9,147 bases of DNA from CAZWZG01 sp964638245 (GTDB lineage Bacteria > Pseudomonadota > Alphaproteobacteria > Rhodobacterales > Rhodobacteraceae). A program made the translations under genes and the position numbers. Each line of letters begins with the position of its first letter. The first letter of the stretch is position 1. Positions 6,370 through 9,147 of this stretch are shown here, in pieces. The notes below the pieces were generated by a model, which had not been told where the DNA came from, ran no database searches, and worked only from the letters and a program-made list of their open reading frames with translations. The stretch lies in contig CAZWZG010000124.1 of NCBI GenBank assembly GCA_964638245.1, forward strand, positions 1 through 9,147, given 5' to 3'.

Positions 6370-7134
6370 TCACACTTTTGAAAAATCGGCGCACCATTTG
6401 GTGACACCTTCATTGTAGCTTTCACGCTCGGCACAAGCGGCGGCCCAGCGCGTGATGTTCGGGTATTTCTCGAAAGGGTATCCGCAGCCGATCAGAACGA
6501 AATGCAGCGGGATCCACGAAATATCGGCCAGCGTGAACCGATCCCCCATGATCCAGGTCCGACCGTCCAGCGTCGCTTCAAGTCTGGAAAAGCAGTCCTC
6601 CAAGATCTCCATCGACCGGGCGATGTCCTCGTCCGAAAAGGCCGCTTTGCCCGCGTGCTTGGCGTGAAAATCCTTCAGTTGCTCGTTCTTCTGAAGGCTG
6701 TCGTATTTTGCCTGCTCGTCAGCGGTCTTCTTGACCTTCTGCTGCATCCGCGTGGCATAGACATACGGCTTGACCGCCGGCACGTGGATCGATGCAGCCA
6801 GCCGCAACCATTCCAGCATCTCGGCTTCGTTGTCACCCGAACGCAGCGATGGCTCAGGATAGGTGGCGTCGAGGTAATCGATGATCTCGTTGGACTCGAT
6901 ATGGACCACACCGTCGTCCACCAGCGTCGGCACCAGCCCGTTCGGATTGATCCCGAAATACTCTTCCGAGATGTTTTCCTTCTTCTTCAGATCAAGGTGG
7001 TGGCTCGTCCAGGGCAACCCTTTTTCGATCAGCGTCATGCGTACGCGCATCGAGCAGTTCGAGATATCCCCGTGATACAGATGCAAGCCCTCGAAGGCCT
7101 CAACGCTCTTGTTGGTGGGCGTGATGATGGCCAT
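6370..7134 (-). CDS. Glutathione S-transferase family protein (GST2)
   Basis: A 254-residue cytosolic GST, the first gene of the operon. The thioredoxin-fold domain (about residues 17-95) has the active-site loop YHGDISNCSMRVR (20-32), with Ser25 and Cys27 as candidate catalytic or glutathione-activating residues. The cis-proline pair is Val68-Pro69 and the gamma-glutamyl-binding pair is Glu80-Ser81. The helical C-terminal domain contains FTLADI (200-205), the conserved N-capping box, and a charged, Lys-rich segment (about 130-160). About 16 residues precede the first beta strand, slightly more than usual. It is only distantly similar to GST1, so the two probably do different steps; no specific substrate is recognisable. 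The start is taken as the ATG at 7134, overlapped by the stop of a 10-codon upstream frame. A GTG at 7143 is the alternative. Confidence 0.87.
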   Translation of the reverse strand: MAIITPTNKSVEAFEGLHLYHGDISNCSMRVRMTLIEKGLPWTSHHLDLKKKENISEEYFGINPNGLVPTLVDDGVVHIESNEIIDYLDATYPEPSLRSGDNEAEMLEWLRLAASIHVPAVKPYVYATRMQQKVKKTADEQAKYDSLQKNEQLKDFHAKHAGKAAFSDEDIARSMEILEDCFSRLEATLDGRTWIMGDRFTLADISWIPLHFVLIGCGYPFEKYPNITRWAAACAERESYNEGVTKWCADFSKV

Positions 7135-7166
7135 CAAAGCCACCCGCTGGACTGGTCAAGGTTCAT
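7134..7166 (-). CDS. Possible 10-codon leader peptide ahead of GST2
   Basis: A minimal open frame on the minus strand encodes MNLDQSSGWL. The best ribosome site of the intergenic region (GGGAGGA, 7177-7171) lies 4 nt before its ATG. Its TGA stop shares one base with the GST2 ATG (TGATG), an arrangement for termination-reinitiation. GST2 itself has only a poor GGGTGG-like site inside this frame. It may be a leader that delivers ribosomes to GST2. Alternatively the match is accidental and the ribosome site serves GST2 over a longer distance. No attenuator-like run of repeated codons is present. Confidence 0.4.
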   Translation of the reverse strand: MNLDQSSGWL

Positions 7167-7170
7167 ACTA

Positions 7171-7177
7171 TCCTCCC
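7171..7177 (-). promoter_or_regulatory. Strong ribosome binding site at the operon front
   Basis: GGGAGGA on the minus strand, 4 nt before the ATG of the short leader frame at 7166 and 36 nt before the GST2 ATG at 7134. It marks the translated 5' end of the operon message. The closest operator copy (7201-7210) lies 23 nt further upstream. Confidence 0.55.
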
Positions 7178-7198
7178 ACATCTACGGGTCCTTGGGAT

Positions 7199-7212
7199 TT
7201 TGGGATCCCAAA
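7199..7212. promoter_or_regulatory. Operator-like palindrome O1 (TTTGGGATCCCAAA)
   Basis: A perfect 14-bp palindrome whose core TGGGATCCCA (7201-7210) recurs twice more in this intergenic region. A further half-site TTGGGAT lies directly beside it at 7192-7198. It is nearest to the leftward operon, about 35 bp from the first translated codon, so binding here could block the operon promoter or early elongation. TGG-N4-CCA palindromes are the type bound by dimeric FadR-subfamily GntR regulators, and such a gene is adjacent. Confidence 0.72.
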
Positions 7213-7273
7213 CCCGCCAGCGACGCCCACTTATGGGGTGAGTCTCTTCGCTATTGGGAAAACCTGACAGTTT

Positions 7274-7283
7274 TGGGATCCCA
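7274..7283. promoter_or_regulatory. Operator-like palindrome O2 (TGGGATCCCA)
   Basis: Second exact copy of the 10-bp core, in the context TTTTGGGATCCCATTT. Its centre is 73 bp from O1 and 63 bp from O3. It lies about 30 bp upstream of a TATAAA (7311-7316) that could be the -10 element of the regulator gene, which would put it over the -35 region. No convincing -35 hexamer was found, so the promoter assignment is tentative. Confidence 0.68.
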
Positions 7284-7310
7284 TTTCAAGGAAAGAATGC
7301 CCGAAACCGG

Positions 7311-7316
7311 TATAAA
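7311..7316 (+). promoter_or_regulatory. Possible -10 element for the regulator gene
   Basis: TATAAA on the plus strand, about 49 bp before the regulator ATG and between operators O2 and O3. The -35 position 16-18 bp upstream shows no good TTGACA match. It is therefore a weak call supported mainly by its position in the only AT-rich patch of the intergenic region. Confidence 0.3.
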
Positions 7317-7336
7317 CCGCCCCATACCCTTGACCT

Positions 7337-7346
7337 TGGGATCCCA
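7337..7346. promoter_or_regulatory. Operator-like palindrome O3 (TGGGATCCCA)
   Basis: Third exact copy of the 10-bp core, in CTTGGGATCCCATTT, ending 18 bp before the regulator ATG. This position suits autorepression. It is 63 bp centre-to-centre from O2 and 136 bp from O1, close to whole numbers of helical turns. All three sites would then face the same side of the DNA, allowing cooperative binding or a loop. Confidence 0.7.
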
Positions 7347-7364
7347 TTTGGGGTGAATACGGTT

Positions 7365-8114
7365 ATGGAATCCATCGACAATCAGCTTGCGGAAAAGATC
7401 CGTCAGGACATCATTCTCGGCAATTATGGCGAGGAAGAGCGGCTTTCAGAGGCGCAGCTTTGCGAAACCCATCAGGTCTCAAGGACCCCGGTTCGCCTTG
7501 CTTTGCGCGTTCTCGAACGCCAAGGGATCATCCGCAAGGGCGAAGGGCGCGGCTATATCGTTCAAAGTCCGACCGTCGACGATATCCGCCAAGCCGTCGA
7601 AGTGCGCGGCCACCTCGAAAGCCTTGCCGCGCGCCTGATGTCCCAGCAGCCCGACCGTCTGGACCATTTGCCCGACATGGCGCGCGCGATCGAAATGCAA
7701 GAAGCCGCGATCATGGAACTGTCTCACGTCGGCAGGATCGAAGCGGACATCGTGCGGAAGGCGCAAATGGCAAACCGTCAATTCCATACGACGATCCTTG
7801 AGGCCTGTGGTAATGATTACGTCAGCTACACCTGCGACCAGATCAGCCACCTGCCAATGCTTGCAGTCGGCTCCATGGCCTTTGACCGCTCTGTCGCTGA
7901 CACACCCGAACACTTTGAGCGCGGCATCTTCCGCCTGCGCTTTGGAAACGCTCAACACCGACTAATTTACCGGGCCATCGAAACCGGGGACGCTGTGCGG
8001 GCAGAAGGCAACATGCGCGAGCATTCGCATACCATGATCGAGTATATCGAAACCTTCGAAAACAAGGCCGAAAGCCTGTCCGTCGCGGACCTCGTGGCGT
8101 TCTCGACGACGTAG
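7365..8114 (+). CDS. GntR-family transcriptional regulator, FCD (FadR) subfamily
   Basis: A 249-residue DNA-binding regulator. The N-terminal winged helix-turn-helix (about residues 6-67) contains the GntR hallmark VSRTPVRLALRVLERQGII (38-56) and the wing KGEGRGYIV. The helical FCD domain (about 73-233) begins with the EVRGHLESLAA helix and holds the usual metal/effector ligands: NRQFH (Asn137, His141), His198 in AQHRLIYRAI, and His220 in MREH. Asn137 stands where many FCD proteins have Asp. The start at 7365 is preceded by a GGGGTG-like site. The frame is open back to 7254, but that extension translates two operator copies (FGIPF and LGIPF) and is rejected. It is divergent to the GST/TRAP operon and flanked by three palindromes, so it is very likely the local regulator, probably a repressor released by the substrate or an intermediate. 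Confidence 0.92.
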   Translation: MESIDNQLAEKIRQDIILGNYGEEERLSEAQLCETHQVSRTPVRLALRVLERQGIIRKGEGRGYIVQSPTVDDIRQAVEVRGHLESLAARLMSQQPDRLDHLPDMARAIEMQEAAIMELSHVGRIEADIVRKAQMANRQFHTTILEACGNDYVSYTCDQISHLPMLAVGSMAFDRSVADTPEHFERGIFRLRFGNAQHRLIYRAIETGDAVRAEGNMREHSHTMIEYIETFENKAESLSVADLVAFSTT

Positions 8115-8121
8115 GCTCTAA

Positions 8122-9147
8122 TCAGGTAGCGCGATCGCGTTTGGGCAGAATGTTGGGGTCTTTGCCCGCCGCGTCTTCTTCGTTCCAATAGCCGATCAAG
8201 ACTCCGAACTGCTCTTCCAGCCCGACCATCTTTAGGTTCTGCTCTTCAGACCACGTCACGCGCTGACGGTATTGCAGCGACCACCCTGCAAGCCGGTTGA
8301 ACATGCCCTGCACCGTTGCAGAATGGGCCGGATCGCGCCCCAGATCGATCAACTCCTCGGGGTCATTCTTCAGATCAAACAGCACCGGCGCATAGCCGGG
8401 CGCGTGGATGTATTTCCAATCCTCGGTCACCACCATGTACGACCGACAATCGCGCGGACTGCGCCCCGTCTCGGGTTGGAACACCTGACAGGAATAGTCG
8501 TATTCACTGATCGCCTGATCGCGCCAAGCCACGTCTTCGCCGCGCAGCTTGGGCATCAGCGAGCGCCCTTCCAGCACGTGATCCTCGGGCACCCCACCAA
8601 AACTGTCGACGAACGTCGGTATCAGATCAATAGCCTCCACAAGTGACGCATCCGTCGTCCCGCGCGTCCCATCCGCCTCCGGACTAGGATCTGCGATGAT
8701 CAGTGGGATTTTTACCGACGGATCGTGGAAATAGTCCTTATCCCCCATCCAATGATCCCCAAGGTAGTCCCCGTGGTCCGCCGTGAACACGATCATTGTG
8801 TTCTCGAGCAATCCACGCTCTTTCAAGAAGTCGAACAACAGGCCAAGCTGATCATCGACCTGAGTGATCAGCCCCATATAAGCGCGAATGATCTTCTCGC
8901 GCGCGTCGTCGCGACTGAATGTCTTTCCGGCCACGCGATCCATGAAGAACTTCGCCAATGGGTTGGGATCCTCGCGCTCGCCCTGCGACTTCACGGCCGG
9001 GATCACGTCGTTCGCGCCATACATCTCGTGATAGGGCGCCGGCGCAACATAGGGCCAGTGAGGCTTGATGTAGGACAGATGCAGCATCCATGGCCGCTCC
9101 CCATCATCGGCGTCCAAAAACTCCATCGCGCGCCGCGTCATGTAAGG
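8122..9147 (-). CDS. Sulfatase/phosphonate monoester hydrolase family, C-terminal part
   Basis: The last 341 residues of an alkaline-phosphatase-superfamily hydrolase; the frame stays open to the right edge, so the N-terminus is missing. Motifs visible, in fragment numbering from the edge: SYIKPHWPYVAP (25-36), the metal-binding FTADHGDYLGDHW (121-133) with Asp124 and His125, and GDKDYFHDPSVKIPLI (135-150) whose Lys and His contact the substrate's sulfate or phosphate. The family's C-terminal DWKYIHAPGY, LFDLKNDPEELIDL pattern follows. The C-x-P-x-R motif that carries the formylglycine nucleophile lies outside the window. Sulfatase, phosphonate monoester hydrolase and phosphodiesterase activities therefore cannot be told apart. 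No signal peptide can be judged. It converges on the regulator with 7 bp between stop codons and no clear terminator. It is not in the TRAP operon, and any functional link is speculative. Confidence 0.9.
   Translation of the reverse strand, partial: PYMTRRAMEFLDADDGERPWMLHLSYIKPHWPYVAPAPYHEMYGANDVIPAVKSQGEREDPNPLAKFFMDRVAGKTFSRDDAREKIIRAYMGLITQVDDQLGLLFDFLKERGLLENTMIVFTADHGDYLGDHWMGDKDYFHDPSVKIPLIIADPSPEADGTRGTTDASLVEAIDLIPTFVDSFGGVPEDHVLEGRSLMPKLRGEDVAWRDQAISEYDYSCQVFQPETGRSPRDCRSYMVVTEDWKYIHAPGYAPVLFDLKNDPEELIDLGRDPAHSATVQGMFNRLAGWSLQYRQRVTWSEEQNLKMVGLEEQFGVLIGYWNEEDAAGKDPNILPKRDRAT

Noticed and set aside
6302..6397. N-terminal extension of dctP copy A by 32 residues
   Set aside because: It would overlap the end of GST2 and put an Arg/Pro-rich stretch before a normal signal peptide. 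The start at 6301 has GGAGG at 7 nt.
7213..7273. Sigma-70-like promoter for the leftward operon
   Set aside because: Hexamers such as CATAAG were examined on the minus strand, but no pair with acceptable -35 and spacing was found; the promoter must lie near here but cannot be assigned.
6502..7356. 284-residue plus-strand open frame spanning GST2 and the intergenic region
   Set aside because: It runs through GST2 antisense and then across all three operators; no recognisable fold or ribosome site.
7254..7364. Longer regulator start giving 37 extra residues
   Set aside because: The extension is a translation of the operator region (repeated GIPF from TGGGATCCCATTT) and the GntR fold begins with the ATG at 7365.
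8130..8139. CGCGATCGCG palindrome near the sulfatase 3' end
   Set aside because: It lies inside the coding sequence for the last residues (RDRA), is a single copy, and has no U-tract, so it is neither a convincing terminator nor an operator.
8964..8971. TGGGATCC resembling the operator core
   Set aside because: Only 8 of 10 bases match, it is inside the sulfatase gene, and it lacks the symmetric second half.

Overview
The window looks like chromosomal DNA of an alphaproteobacterium, most likely of the Roseobacter/Rhodobacterales type. This is inferred from the moderately high G+C, tight operons with ATGA overlaps, a TRAP-type uptake system and a GntR/FCD regulator. No rRNA, tRNA, CRISPR array or mobile element was seen, and almost the whole window is coding.

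Layout. A leftward (minus-strand) operon of seven genes fills positions 22 to about 7134. In transcription order it is: a glutathione S-transferase (GST2), two tandem paralogous TRAP solute-binding proteins (dctP copies A and B), the small and large TRAP permease subunits (dctQ, dctM), an aromatic-type aldehyde dehydrogenase, and a second glutathione S-transferase (GST1) that resembles LigF-type beta-etherases. A strong ribosome binding site and ATG at the extreme left edge suggest the operon continues outside the window. Divergently, on the plus strand, a GntR-family regulator with an FCD ligand-binding domain starts at 7365. The 198 bp between the divergent genes carry three copies of the palindrome TGGGATCCCA, centred 73 and 63 bp apart (near 7 and 6 helical turns), which are the probable operators. 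A sulfatase/phosphonate monoester hydrolase superfamily gene, cut by the right edge, converges on the regulator with only 7 bp between the two stop codons.

How it may work together (inference). An effector-responsive FCD repressor controls an operon that imports one or two related small molecules through a shared DctQM permease. The imported compound would be processed with a glutathione-dependent transferase or lyase at each end of the operon and an aldehyde dehydrogenase. Both binding proteins lack the arginine that normally grips a substrate carboxylate in DctP proteins, so the ligands may not be ordinary carboxylic acids. With the LigF-like GST and an aldehyde dehydrogenase of the salicylaldehyde/vanillin type, a plausible but unproven reading is uptake and glutathione-dependent breakdown of an aromatic or aryl-ether-like compound. 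The exact substrate cannot be read from sequence alone.
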